From CAZMSD01 sp964568855 (GTDB lineage Bacteria > CAIWAD01): DNA of 45,457 nucleotides. The translations under genes and the position numbers were made by a program. The notes under the pieces are model-generated. The model was not told where the DNA came from and ran no database searches. It saw nothing but the letters and a program-made list of their open reading frames with translations. The DNA lies in assembly GCA_964568855.1 (NCBI GenBank), contig CAZMSD010000037.1, positions 1 to 45,457 on the forward strand, in the 5' to 3' direction. This document shows, piece after piece, positions 8,661-17,155 of this stretch; position 1 is the stretch's first letter; each line of letters opens with the position of its first letter.

Positions 8661-10049
8661 TCAAACATTCTCGTTCAGCCCGTGCCAGGAGAGGACGAAC
8701 TCGGTGCCCTCGCCCACCTCGCTCTGGTATTCGATCTCGATACCGTACTTGCCCAGCAGGTAACACGTGGAGGACATGCCCAGGCCCGTGCCGGTGGGCT
8801 CGTCGTTCTCGCGCTCGGCCAGGCTGGGCTTGGTGGAAAAGAAGGGCTGGAAGATCTCGTCGCGCAGCTCCTCGGGAATGCCGCAGCCCGTGTCGCGGAC
8901 GCGCAGGCGGTTCATTCCTTCCGCGGCGTGTTCAGTGGCCACCGTGAGAACCTTGTCCTCGCTGGCGTGCATCGAGTCCAGGGCGTTGTTGACGATGTTC
9001 ATGATGCCCTGTGACACATCCGAATAGACCGCCACCACGGGTTCCAGCTCAGGGTCGAAATCCACGGACTTGCGCACTTCGTGCTTGTACTGGAGGTTGG
9101 CGTCGAGCAGCCTCAGCTCTCGCTCGAGCAGGGCGTTGACGTCCACGGGCTGGAGCTCCTGGCAGTGCTCGCTGCGCAACTTGATCAACAGGCTCTGGAC
9201 GATGCCGCGCATCTCCTCCACCTGGTCCAGCATGTTCAGGACTTCCGAGCGCTTCAGGGCCACGCGGGCCTCCTCCGCCCGCCCTCTCTCGCCCTTGTCG
9301 CGTTCCGCATCGCCGGAGTGCTGTGTTACATCGCAGGCGATCCCGGAATCCCGCTCCGCGGTCTCTTCCCGCGTTTCGAAGCGCATGTCCAGCAGCTGGA
9401 TCTGCCCGTAGAGCGCCTGCAGGGGGTTGTTCAGGTTGTGCGCCATGCCCGAGGCCAGCATGCCGATGGTGGACATGCGGCCGTTCTCGATCAGTTGCTG
9501 TTCCAGCTTCCAGATCTCGGTCTGGTCCACCAGGTAGTGCACCAGCCGGCTTACCCGGCCCTCGCCGTCCATCACGGGCCAGGTGAAAAGCTCCGCCGCT
9601 TCGTAGAACGGTCCCCAATCCTCCGGGGGGGGCGCTTCGCCGGCCAGGCGCCGAGTGTGGTCCTCCGCGGGATTCTCCCGCGGCGCCAGGAAACGACAGT
9701 CCCTGAAGCGGCTGCGCAGCATGCATCCCAGCTCGCCGGTCTGGCGGCCGTGCGTGCGTACAATGTCGGAGACCATGGTTCCGGGAATCCGGCGGATTCG
9801 TTCGGAATCGCCGCCGGCGGTGGCCAGGTTGGCTCGCACGATCCGCCCGGCCGGATCCGCCAGAACCATCGGGTAGGGCAGGGTGTCGATGGTGAGCTGC
9901 CATTCCATCTTGGCCTGCAGCACCATCTGGATCAGTTTCACGTCGAGCCGGGGACCGGCAGTCAGGTCCTGGGGTAGGGCCGCCGCTTCGGCGGCGGCGG
10001 TTTCCACGTGTTGCAGCTTGTCGTCCAGGAGAATCTCCAGCGAATACAT
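8661..10049 (-). CDS. PAS-domain sensor histidine kinase
   Basis: A 462-residue soluble sensor kinase without membrane segments. A PAS-like domain spans about residues 45-180. The H-box is at 198-212 with His204 (GMAHNLNNPLQ), then a linker rich in charged residues (225-265). The ATPase domain carries an N-box (NIVNNALDSM, about 351-360), G1 (DTGCGIP, 386-392), F-box (FQPFFSTKP) and G2 (GTGLGMS, 420-426). The residue after the phospho-accepting His is Asn rather than the usual Glu or Asp, which in HisKA kinases helps catalysis. No response regulator is adjacent; the nearest receiver protein is at 19134 and on the other strand. The gene ends 8 bases from the converging subtilase paralogue. The ribosome binding site ahead of ATG 10049 is weak, so the start is the least certain part. 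Confidence 0.9.
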   Translation of the reverse strand: MYSLEILLDDKLQHVETAAAEAAALPQDLTAGPRLDVKLIQMVLQAKMEWQLTIDTLPYPMVLADPAGRIVRANLATAGGDSERIRRIPGTMVSDIVRTHGRQTGELGCMLRSRFRDCRFLAPRENPAEDHTRRLAGEAPPPEDWGPFYEAAELFTWPVMDGEGRVSRLVHYLVDQTEIWKLEQQLIENGRMSTIGMLASGMAHNLNNPLQALYGQIQLLDMRFETREETAERDSGIACDVTQHSGDAERDKGERGRAEEARVALKRSEVLNMLDQVEEMRGIVQSLLIKLRSEHCQELQPVDVNALLERELRLLDANLQYKHEVRKSVDFDPELEPVVAVYSDVSQGIMNIVNNALDSMHASEDKVLTVATEHAAEGMNRLRVRDTGCGIPEELRDEIFQPFFSTKPSLAERENDEPTGTGLGMSSTCYLLGKYGIEIEYQSEVGEGTEFVLSWHGLNENV

Positions 10050-10236
10050 CCCGCATCGCGACGGCAGCCTCCGCGCTGCCGTAAATCAGCTTTGAGAATA
10101 CTATCGGAATAGAATCGGGCGATATTGACCGAATCTGAGATCTACCACAAAATCCTGGTTCCGCCCGGTTCCAATGGAACTCGTAGGATCCTGGTTTCGA
10201 GTTCGCCGCGGACGAGCCCCGGTCTGCGATGGACGG

Positions 10237-10758
10237 CTATCCGGGATTTTCCGGGATCCTGACCTCCCCGAACAGTTCCTTCACCAGGCAGCGCACGCAG
10301 CCTTCCAGTTCCGCGATGCCCTCGCTGTACTCCGGCCAGGGTTCCTGGACGAAGTCGTAGATCCCGGCGTCGTCGCGGTGGCGCTCGTCGGGGTGGAACT
10401 CGGTGATCACCCGCACTCCGCCGGGCACCAGGTCCAGGTCGCCGCCCAGCTCGTGCCGCGCCGCATCGCGATGGTAGGTTTCCATGCCGATCACCAGGTC
10501 CGCTTCGCGCAGGAGGAAATAGCTCATCGCCCGGGAGCGGAAGGTCTCAAGGTCGATTCCCCGCTCTCGCAGCGCACGCAGGGTATAGGGAGCGGCGGGC
10601 TCGCCCACGATGCCCAGGGTGCCGCAACTTTCCGCAATCACGTCGTCGCGGTTCTGCCTCCGCAGCTCGTCGCGGGCCAGCGCTTCCGCGGCGGGACTGC
10701 GACAGATATTACCGCTGCATACGAAGAGCAGGCGGCGAAGCATTGTCCGTTCGGTCAT
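10237..10758 (-). CDS. Low-molecular-weight protein tyrosine phosphatase-like protein
   Basis: 173 residues, a normal size for the family. The P-loop is C14-S-G-N-I-C-R20-S-P near the N-terminus. Family knowledge: an Ile at the fifth P-loop position fits tyrosine phosphatases, while arginine phosphatases of the YwlE type have Thr, so phosphotyrosine is the likelier substrate. The late loop that normally carries the general acid as Asp-Pro reads QEPWP here, with Glu. The gene begins 7 bases after the ATPase gene's stop, so the two are likely co-transcribed. ATG 10758 follows a GGGAGGATGAAGGA stretch; ATG 10743 (MLRRLLF) is an alternative start that would still keep the whole domain. No cognate tyrosine kinase is in the window. 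Confidence 0.85.
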   Translation of the reverse strand: MTERTMLRRLLFVCSGNICRSPAAEALARDELRRQNRDDVIAESCGTLGIVGEPAAPYTLRALRERGIDLETFRSRAMSYFLLREADLVIGMETYHRDAARHELGGDLDLVPGGVRVITEFHPDERHRDDAGIYDFVQEPWPEYSEGIAELEGCVRCLVKELFGEVRIPENPG

Positions 10759-10765
10759 CCGTCCT

Positions 10766-11911
10766 TCATCCTCCCGGATTATGGATCCAGCGCTCGAGAA
10801 ATGAATCGACGAAGCGGTACTCCCTGCCCCGGCGCACGATCAGCTCCCTGTCGCGCAGGGCGCCCAGGGCGCGCTGGACGCTCGAGGCGGGCATTCCGGC
10901 CTCCTGCAGGAACTCGGCGCTCAGCAGTCGCGCCCCGTTCCGGCCGGCCAGACGCCGCAGGAGCTGCCGCTGGCGGAGGCTCAGCCCGTCCCATAGAAAC
11001 TGGAAGGCCGGCGCGCGTCGTTCAAGCAAGGTAGTCAAGGACCGCTTCACATCCTCGCGGTCGATCCGCCTCCTCTCGCGTGCGCTCTCCCAGCACATGT
11101 AACACAGCATCTGGCAATAGACCGGGCGATTTCCGCTCAGCTCGAGGATCTCGTCGAGGGCGCTCTCGGCGACATCCGTTCCTCCCGCGTGGAAGGCCCG
11201 CCGCAGATGCGCGCGAAGCCGGGGCGGCTCCAGGGGCGGCAATTCCAGGGCATGACCGCACTGGAAGAGGCCGCCGCCCAGGCGGGACACCAGGACTTCC
11301 ATCCTGTTCCGCCGGCCGCTCACGAAGAGGTAGGCCACGTTGTGATGCCTTTGCAGCTCGTCGCGCAGGTCGAGTTCCAGCTGCGGGTCGCCGCAGTTGG
11401 CGAGCTCCTGGAATTCGTCGAAGACCACTGCCGCCCGACGACCGCGCTGGGCCGCGCTGCGGGCCGCGGCGCCGAATAGCTCCGCCCGCTCCGCGCTGCC
11501 GGCGCCGTATTCCTTCGGCGGTTGGATACGGACAGCTCCTCCCGCTTCGGCGGGTGCGCGGATCCAGGGCGCCAGGGAAGGCAGCAGGCCTTTCAACTCA
11601 TCCGCCGCATCCGCGGCCGGGAGCTCCTCGCGCCCGCTGCGAATCAACTCCAGCAGCGCCCGGCAGTAGATCCTGATGAAATCCTCCCTGCTCGCCGCCA
11701 GGTAGAGATCGAGGCGGCAGTAGATCAGGCCTTCCCGGGAGGCACGATCCAGGGCTTCCAGCACCAGGGAGGTCTTGCCGAAGCCCCGGGGCGCAGCCAC
11801 AAGACGGTTCTGCCCCGTCCGCAGCGCCTTGCCGAGTTCGCACAGCTCCGCGCTCCGGCCGCAGAAGTGCCTTCCCGTAACTGATTTGTCGAAAACGAAG
11901 GGGCTGTCCAT
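10766..11911 (-). CDS. ATPase_2-type P-loop ATPase with winged-helix C-terminus
   Basis: 381 residues. The start resembles STAND/ATPase_2 ('archaeal ATPase') proteins: an FCGR element near residue 16, Walker A APRGFGKTS with Lys46-Thr47, and Walker B AAVVFDEFQEL with Asp165-Glu166. The last 100 residues (LRQRQLLRRLAG... VQRALGALRDRELI) look like a winged helix. Members of this family act as regulators or in defence and toxin-like systems, but no partner here fixes the role. It lies between a shortened papain-like gene and the phosphatase gene on the same strand. The ribosome binding site is poor (GGGGCAAGTAAA before ATG 11911). Calling it an ATPase is firm; a cellular task cannot be assigned. 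Confidence 0.8.
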   Translation of the reverse strand: MDSPFVFDKSVTGRHFCGRSAELCELGKALRTGQNRLVAAPRGFGKTSLVLEALDRASREGLIYCRLDLYLAASREDFIRIYCRALLELIRSGREELPAADAADELKGLLPSLAPWIRAPAEAGGAVRIQPPKEYGAGSAERAELFGAAARSAAQRGRRAAVVFDEFQELANCGDPQLELDLRDELQRHHNVAYLFVSGRRNRMEVLVSRLGGGLFQCGHALELPPLEPPRLRAHLRRAFHAGGTDVAESALDEILELSGNRPVYCQMLCYMCWESARERRRIDREDVKRSLTTLLERRAPAFQFLWDGLSLRQRQLLRRLAGRNGARLLSAEFLQEAGMPASSVQRALGALRDRELIVRRGREYRFVDSFLERWIHNPGG

Positions 11912-12007
11912 TTTACTTGCCCCCGATCTGACCGTTCACCCGGTAGAGCTGCTGCGAAACGACTCCAGCGCTGAACCGCCCGCGGGCGCTTTTATTTCTT
12001 CAGTTCT

Positions 12008-12406
12008 TCAGGGGAATCTCCTTCCCCAGGCTGATGCCCCTGGGCAGGACCAGCCTTCCCCTGTCCGAGAAATCCTTTTCTTCTTCAGGCCGGGTTGTTC
12101 ATCGATCTTCAAGCCCTTGAGATGGCGCACCGTAACCTCGCCATCGTACTTCTTCATCCTGTCACTCAGTAGAACGAGCTGCACGCCGCGTTTCTTCCTT
12201 CCATCGATGATGTCCTCCAGGTTCGACAGCGTGGTTGATTCCCACAGCAGCACCGTGTCCCACTCCGGGAGTCGCAGGGCCATGCCTACGTGCGACCACC
12301 TGCTGTTCGTCTCCAGTTTGATCCCGTGGCTGATGCCGCCCTTGCCGGAAAACAGCACGATGTCGCCCGTCCTGATCTTCGCCCGGATCTCTTCGTACTT
12401 GGCCAT
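12008..12406 (-). CDS. Shortened YiiX/C92-type permuted papain-like protein
   Basis: 132 residues. The N-terminal half fits the NlpC/P60-related YaeF/YiiX (C92) family: TGDIVLFSGKG, ISHGIKL, then WSHVGM with the predicted catalytic His39. The family is permuted, with the catalytic Cys further downstream, usually in proteins of 180 residues or more. Here similarity is lost after about residue 103 and no suitable Cys follows. A shift of one base near 12090 opens a frame that runs to a stop at 12000 with a plausible end (DRGRLVLPRGISLGKE), so a frameshift is possible. ATG 12406 has a good site, AATAGGAGCGAACG. A sigma70-like promoter lies about 140 bases upstream. It is best regarded as a truncated or damaged hydrolase. 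Confidence 0.7.
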   Translation of the reverse strand: MAKYEEIRAKIRTGDIVLFSGKGGISHGIKLETNSRWSHVGMALRLPEWDTVLLWESTTLSNLEDIIDGRKKRGVQLVLLSDRMKKYDGEVTVRHLKGLKIDEQPGLKKKRISRTGEGWSCPGASAWGRRFP

Positions 12407-12541
12407 CGTTCGCTCCTATTAGACCAGTGGACCGATTCACTTGGATCGAGTTGTTCTGAGCGCGTCCAGGCAGTTCAATGCAAGGCGCGCCGCAGCAGCA
12501 CCGGCTGCATACCCGGGTGCCGGTGAACCCAGCATGCTTCG

Positions 12542-12570
12542 AATATAGGATTCTGAATAGAATTACGCAA
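12542..12570 (-). promoter_or_regulatory. Sigma70-like promoter for the C92-type gene
   Basis: Read on the minus strand there is TTGCGT (12565-12570), a 17-base spacer, and TATATT (12542-12547). The -10 box matches five of six consensus bases and the -35 box three. It would start transcription near 12535 and give a leader of about 130 bases. The -35 box sits inside a perfect inverted repeat, suggesting control by a repressor. Confidence 0.45.
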
Positions 12571-12590
12571 GATGCGTAACGCATTATGCG
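12563..12590. repeat. Adjacent palindromes overlapping the promoter
   Basis: TTACGCA (12563-12569) and TGCGTAA (12573-12579) form a perfect inverted repeat with a 3-base centre. Directly next to it CGCATTATGCG (12580-12590) is a perfect 11-base palindrome. Both share the half-site TGCG/CGCA and sit over the -35 box. This is typical of a dimeric repressor operator. The rest of the 281-base gap (12407-12687) holds no gene that I can support. Confidence 0.45.
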
Positions 12591-12687
12591 CAGTTATCAT
12601 CGCTATGGGAATCTTGAGCGATCCCGACTGGCTGCGGTGTTTTTGTGGATACGGATTTCCGCCGGTCGAGGAATCCGGTGGATCAAT

Positions 12688-15351
12688 TCAGTCCAGCTGC
12701 CGCTTCAGCTCGATCAGCAGTTCCATGGCCTGAAGCGGCGTCATCCGGTCCACGTCGGCCTGCCGGAGCTGTTCCCGCAGGTCCTGGTCAGGAGCGGAAA
12801 AGAGCAGGAGCTGCTCGTTGACCCGGGGCTCGGCCGCGGCGGGCAGACTCTGCAGGCGGGGGGTCAGGTCGCTGGTGTATTCTTGGGACTCGAGCTGGTG
12901 CAGGACCTGGCGGGCCCGATCCAGCACGGGACGCGGCAGGCCGGCCATGCGCGCCACGTCGATCCCGTAGCTGTGGCTGCAGCCGCCCGGTTCCACCTGC
13001 CTGGTGAAGACCATCCGGTCGCCGTAGCGGCGAACCACGATGTTGTAGTTGCGCAGGCGGACCAGGCTGTGCTCCAGGTTCACGAGCTCGTGGTAGTGCG
13101 TGGCGAAGAGAGTCAGGGCGCGGCTTTCAGGATGGTTGTGCAGGTATTCGGTGATCGCCCAGGCCAGGGAAAGGCCGTCGAAGGTGCTGGTGCCGCGGCC
13201 GATCTCGTCCAGCAGCACCAGGCTGCGCGGAGTGGCATTGTTGAGGATGAAGGCGGCCTCGTTCATTTCCACCAGGAAAGTGGATTCCCCGCGGGCCAGG
13301 TTATCCGAAGCTCCCACCCTGGTGAAGATCTGGTCCCTCAATGGAATCGTGGCCTGCTCCGCCGGGACGAAGCTTCCCATGTGCGCCATCAGCGTGATCA
13401 GGCCCACCATGCGCAGGTAGGTGCTCTTGCCCGCCATGTTGGGTCCGGTGATCAGCAGCAGCTGTTCTCGCTCGCCGGACAGCACCACGTCGTTGGGCAC
13501 GAAGGTTTCTCCCGGCGGCAGTACGCGCTCCACCACCGGATGCCGGGCGGCCTTGAGGTGGAACTCGCCCTCTTCCACCATGACGGGCTTGCAGTAGCCG
13601 TACCTCCCGGCGCACTCCGCCAGAGACGCCATCAGGTCCAGTTCTCCCAGCTTCCGCGCGTCGGTCTGCAGGGCCTGAAAATGTGGTCTGAGCCGTTCCA
13701 CCACGGAGCGGAAGATCTCCAGCTCTAGGTTCTCGATTCGTTCCTCCGCGCCCAGGACCTTCTCCTCGTAGCCCTTCAGTTCATCCGTAATGAAGCGCTC
13801 GGCGTTGACCAGCGTCTGCCGGCGCATGTAGCGCTGGGGGACCTTGTCCAGGTTGGACTTTGAGATCTCGATGTGGTAGCCGAAGACCTTGTTGAACTTG
13901 ACTTTCAGATTTTGGATGCCCGCGGCCTCGCGCTCGCGCTGCTCGAAGCGGCGCAGCCAGTCCCTGCCCGAGGCGATGATCTCGCGCAGCTCGTCCAGCT
14001 CGGAGTTCACGCCGTCGCGGATCATCCCCCCGCCGCCCGTCTGAAGGGGCGGATTTTCCACGATGCTCTGGTCCACCAGGGCCAGCGCCTCGGGCAGCGG
14101 ATCGAGCTCGTCCCGCAGCTCGCGCAGCCGCGAAGAGGCGCAGTCCTCGAGCGCCAGGCGCAGGCCGGGCAGCACCTCCAGTGCGGCGGCCAGGTTGCGC
14201 AGGTCGCGGGCGTTGGCCTTGTCCGCCGCCAGGCGCGCAACCATGCGCTCCAGGTCGCCCACGCCGGAAAGCTGGCGCGCCAGGTCCTCCCTCAGTCCGG
14301 GCCGCAGCAGCTCCTCCACGGCGTCCAGCCGGGCCCGTATCTCCCCCGGCCTGCCCGGAACGGTCCACATCCAGGTGGTCATCAGGCGCCTTCCCATGGG
14401 CGTGACCGTGTGATCCATGATCGAGAGCAGGGTGGGGCCGCCGTCGCCGGCCAGGCTGCGCACCAGCTCCAGGTTGCGCCGGGTGGCGGGATCCAGCAGG
14501 AGGTTCTCGCTGATGTCGTAACGGCGGATCCCGCTGATGTGTTCGAGGTCCTGCTGCAGGTTCTCGCGGGCGTAGGACAGCAGCGCACCGGCGCAGGCCT
14601 GGGCGCCATGCAGGTCCTCGATGCCGAAGCCCTTGAGGGAGGTCGTGCCGAAGTGGGCCAGCAGGTCTCGCCGGCAGTTCTCCGGATCGAAGAACCAGTC
14701 CTCGAGCCGGGTGCGGACGGCCCCGCCGCAAAGCGGCGCCAGATCCTGCTCCTGGGAGCGGGGCACGAGGATCTCCGCGGCCTCGATCGAGGAAAGCAGC
14801 AGTCGCAGGTCGCGCTCTGCGAATTCCCCGGCCCGGAACTCGCCAGTGGTCACGTCGGCCCAGGCGCAGGCGAAACCCGGGCCGCGCCGGAGGAGCGCCG
14901 CCAGGAAGTTGTTGGCGCTGCTGCCAGTGACCGACTGGGTGAAATTGGTGCCCGCGGTGACCACCTCGACCACGTCGCGGCGCACCAGCCCGCGGGCCTT
15001 CTTGGGATCCTCCACCTGCTCGCAGATGGCCACCCGGAAACCCGCCCGGACCATCCGGGCCAGCTGCGCCTCCAGCGCGTGATACGGAAATCCCGCCAGC
15101 GGCACGTCCTCTCCGCCCTGCTGACCGCGGCTGGTGATCGCCAGGCCCAGCGCTTCGTGGGCCATGCGGGCGTCCTCGTAGAACATCTCGTAGAAGTCGC
15201 CCATGCGGTAGAAGAGCACGTGGCCGGGATAGCGGGCCTTGATCTCCTTGTACTGGCGCAGCATCGGCGTCGAGGCCGCCGTTTCCGTCGCCCCCGGGCT
15301 GCGCCCGGCGCGCCGTCCCCCGGCCCCGCCGCTTTGCCGCTTGGCGCTCAT
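12688..15351 (-). CDS. mutS: DNA mismatch repair protein MutS
   Basis: 887 residues, the full length for MutS1. It recognises base mismatches and small loops and licenses repair with MutL. The mismatch-reading motif is GDFYEMF with Phe53 and Glu55. The ATPase end has Walker A TGPNMAGKST (Lys642) and the Walker B/signature stretch LLDEIGRGTSTFDG. ATG 15351 overlaps the stop of the preceding gene as ATGA and starts a poorly conserved, Gly/Arg-rich tail of about 30 residues before the domain (LRQYKEIKARYPGHVLF). The open frame extends to 15579, but that part overlaps the SPOR gene and is not MutS-like. Translation is probably coupled to the SPOR gene. mutL is not in the window. Confidence 0.97.
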   Translation of the reverse strand: MSAKRQSGGAGGRRAGRSPGATETAASTPMLRQYKEIKARYPGHVLFYRMGDFYEMFYEDARMAHEALGLAITSRGQQGGEDVPLAGFPYHALEAQLARMVRAGFRVAICEQVEDPKKARGLVRRDVVEVVTAGTNFTQSVTGSSANNFLAALLRRGPGFACAWADVTTGEFRAGEFAERDLRLLLSSIEAAEILVPRSQEQDLAPLCGGAVRTRLEDWFFDPENCRRDLLAHFGTTSLKGFGIEDLHGAQACAGALLSYARENLQQDLEHISGIRRYDISENLLLDPATRRNLELVRSLAGDGGPTLLSIMDHTVTPMGRRLMTTWMWTVPGRPGEIRARLDAVEELLRPGLREDLARQLSGVGDLERMVARLAADKANARDLRNLAAALEVLPGLRLALEDCASSRLRELRDELDPLPEALALVDQSIVENPPLQTGGGGMIRDGVNSELDELREIIASGRDWLRRFEQREREAAGIQNLKVKFNKVFGYHIEISKSNLDKVPQRYMRRQTLVNAERFITDELKGYEEKVLGAEERIENLELEIFRSVVERLRPHFQALQTDARKLGELDLMASLAECAGRYGYCKPVMVEEGEFHLKAARHPVVERVLPPGETFVPNDVVLSGEREQLLLITGPNMAGKSTYLRMVGLITLMAHMGSFVPAEQATIPLRDQIFTRVGASDNLARGESTFLVEMNEAAFILNNATPRSLVLLDEIGRGTSTFDGLSLAWAITEYLHNHPESRALTLFATHYHELVNLEHSLVRLRNYNIVVRRYGDRMVFTRQVEPGGCSHSYGIDVARMAGLPRPVLDRARQVLHQLESQEYTSDLTPRLQSLPAAAEPRVNEQLLLFSAPDQDLREQLRQADVDRMTPLQAMELLIELKRQLD

Positions 15352-16052
15352 CCGCCTCCCGCCGGTTGCAGTCTGTAGAGGCGAAAATCGCTGATCAGCC
15401 CCCGTTCCGCCCAGCCCCGGGCCGCGTCGCGGGCCTCCCCGCGCCCCGCGTACTCCCCCGCCAGCGCGCGGTAATACTCGCCGTCGTAATACACGCGCGT
15501 CACTGCTCCCGTAGCGGCCAGGGCGGCGAGTTGACGCTCGGCGTTGGCCGCGCTCGAGAAGGCGCCGAGCTGCACGCACCAGACGGGGCGGTGTTCCCGC
15601 AGCAGGGCGCAGCGGTAGTCCTCGCCGCTGAGTTCCTTCAACCGGGCGACCCGTGCTTCCAGGGAGTCCCGCATTTCCATCACGCAGAAATATTCGCAGA
15701 GTGCGCGCAGGGCCTCGCCCCGGACCCAGTCAGGCCCTTCGAGGCTCGCGATGGCGCGCATGAAGTTCAGCACCGCGTCCGCGTCACGCACGCGCAGGGT
15801 CCGCACCAGCAGGCGCTCCGCCTGGCTGACTCCCCCGGCGACTGATCTCTCCAGCGCCTCCAGGTCGCCCGCCAGGTAATCCGCCCGGCTGATTTCAGCA
15901 GCCCTCGCGGCGGTAACAGCCGATAGCGCCGCCGCCGCTAAGAGTACGGCGCGGAGCCACGGCCCGCGCAGCGCGGCGCCCCTCCGGCGGCAGGGTTTTC
16001 CGTCCCGCCTCAGCAGGCGGAAACCCGTTCCATGCTTTCCCAGGTGTGACAC
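15348..16052 (-). CDS. Exported SPOR-domain protein
   Basis: About 234 residues. A hydrophobic segment (AVLLAAAALSAVTAARA) ahead of AEISRADYLAGD looks like a signal peptide. The middle is helical and repeat-like. The C-terminal 75 residues form a SPOR domain (WCVQLGAFSSAANAERQLAAL... VYYDGEYYRALAGEYAGRGEA), which in known cases binds denuded peptidoglycan at division sites. The start is uncertain: GTG 16052 is used here and overlaps lapB by 43 bases; an ATG at 16103 would overlap by 94. A CTG close to the signal segment is preceded by GGAGGGG and could also serve. The stop overlaps the mutS start (ATGA). A role in envelope or division is likely, but no partner is identified. Confidence 0.75.
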   Translation of the reverse strand: MSHLGKHGTGFRLLRRDGKPCRRRGAALRGPWLRAVLLAAAALSAVTAARAAEISRADYLAGDLEALERSVAGGVSQAERLLVRTLRVRDADAVLNFMRAIASLEGPDWVRGEALRALCEYFCVMEMRDSLEARVARLKELSGEDYRCALLREHRPVWCVQLGAFSSAANAERQLAALAATGAVTRVYYDGEYYRALAGEYAGRGEARDAARGWAERGLISDFRLYRLQPAGGG

Positions 16053-17155
16053 GAAGGGCAACGGAAGGAATACTCGGGTGTTTCCAGCGAACACAGTCGG
16101 CACTTGAACGAGCTGGATCGTTCGAGCAGCCTGTCCGCCAGCTCGGTGGTGAAAGTCGACAGGCGCCGTGTATCACCCGCCTTCGCCAGCAGGCGGACCA
16201 TCATGCGGCTGAGGTTGAGCTCGGCGGGGTTGGCCGCCAGCCCCTCCTCCAGCGTCCGCAGCGCCTGGTGGAACTCGCCCTTCTTCTCGTAGAACCTGGC
16301 CAGGGAAAGGTAGGCGTCGGCGCTCTCGGGGGCGCTGGCGATCACCCGCTGGTAGAATTTCTCCATCTCGCCAAAGCGGCCGTTCTCGAAATACACGCGC
16401 TCCAGGCGTTCGAAGACGAGCCAGGCGTGGGGCGGATCCTCGAATGGCAGTTGCTCCCAGAAAGAGACCGCCTCGTCCACACGCTCCTCCTCCATGTAGG
16501 AATCACCCATCAGGAGATAGGCCGGCGCGCAGGCCCGGTTCAGCTTCAAGGCGTCCTTGACCAGGATCCGGCCCTGGCGACCCTTGCCTTCGCTCACCAG
16601 GCCGCGGGCCTGCTCCACCATGATCAGGCTGCGCCGCCGTTTCTGTTCACGCTGGCTCAGGTTCTCGATGCGCTTGAGCAGGTCCAGCGCCTCCTCCCAG
16701 CGGTCGCGCGCCTCCAGCAGCTCTAGCCGGTTCACCAGGGCTTCCACGTTCCGGCGATCGGTGGCCAGCGCGCGGGATGCGGCTTCCAGCGCGTCATCCT
16801 CCCGGCCCATCAGCTTCAGGTCGCGGCTTAGTTCCACGTATATCCGCGCCTTTTCGGCCGGCTTGAGGCCGCTGCGCACGGTGAGTTCTCGGTGGATCTT
16901 CATGGCCCGCGACAGCTCGCCCAGCTCGCGGTAGACGCGGCCCAGGCGGTCGTAGGCCTTGATGTTGTCGCTGTCCTGCTCCGCCGCCAGTCGCAGGTGA
17001 TGCGCCGCCTGTTTCCAGTCGCCGCGCAGCATGGCCTCGAGACCGTCGACGAAATGGTCTTCCAGGGGTCGATCCGTCTTGCGGCTGACCACCACGTAGA
17101 CCGCCACGAGAACGACGAGCGCGCATATAAGCAGGATGATGCTGTAAGTCATCAT
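16010..17155 (-). CDS. lapB: LapB (YciM)-like TPR protein with zinc ribbon
   Basis: 381 residues, as expected for LapB. An N-terminal membrane helix (YSIILLICALVVLVAVYVVV) is followed by TPR repeats over about residues 35-340 and a rubredoxin-like ribbon with Cys352, Cys355, Cys366 and Cys369. In gamma-proteobacteria LapB tunes lipopolysaccharide synthesis by presenting LpxC to FtsH; the same architecture here suggests a related role. The start ATGATG overlaps the lapA stop by 4 bases, the classical lapA-lapB arrangement. The gene's 3' end overlaps the SPOR gene. Cys and TPR features are visible; the link to LpxC in this organism is inference. Confidence 0.92.
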   Translation of the reverse strand: MMTYSIILLICALVVLVAVYVVVSRKTDRPLEDHFVDGLEAMLRGDWKQAAHHLRLAAEQDSDNIKAYDRLGRVYRELGELSRAMKIHRELTVRSGLKPAEKARIYVELSRDLKLMGREDDALEAASRALATDRRNVEALVNRLELLEARDRWEEALDLLKRIENLSQREQKRRRSLIMVEQARGLVSEGKGRQGRILVKDALKLNRACAPAYLLMGDSYMEEERVDEAVSFWEQLPFEDPPHAWLVFERLERVYFENGRFGEMEKFYQRVIASAPESADAYLSLARFYEKKGEFHQALRTLEEGLAANPAELNLSRMMVRLLAKAGDTRRLSTFTTELADRLLERSSSFKCRLCSLETPEYSFRCPSCHTWESMERVSAC

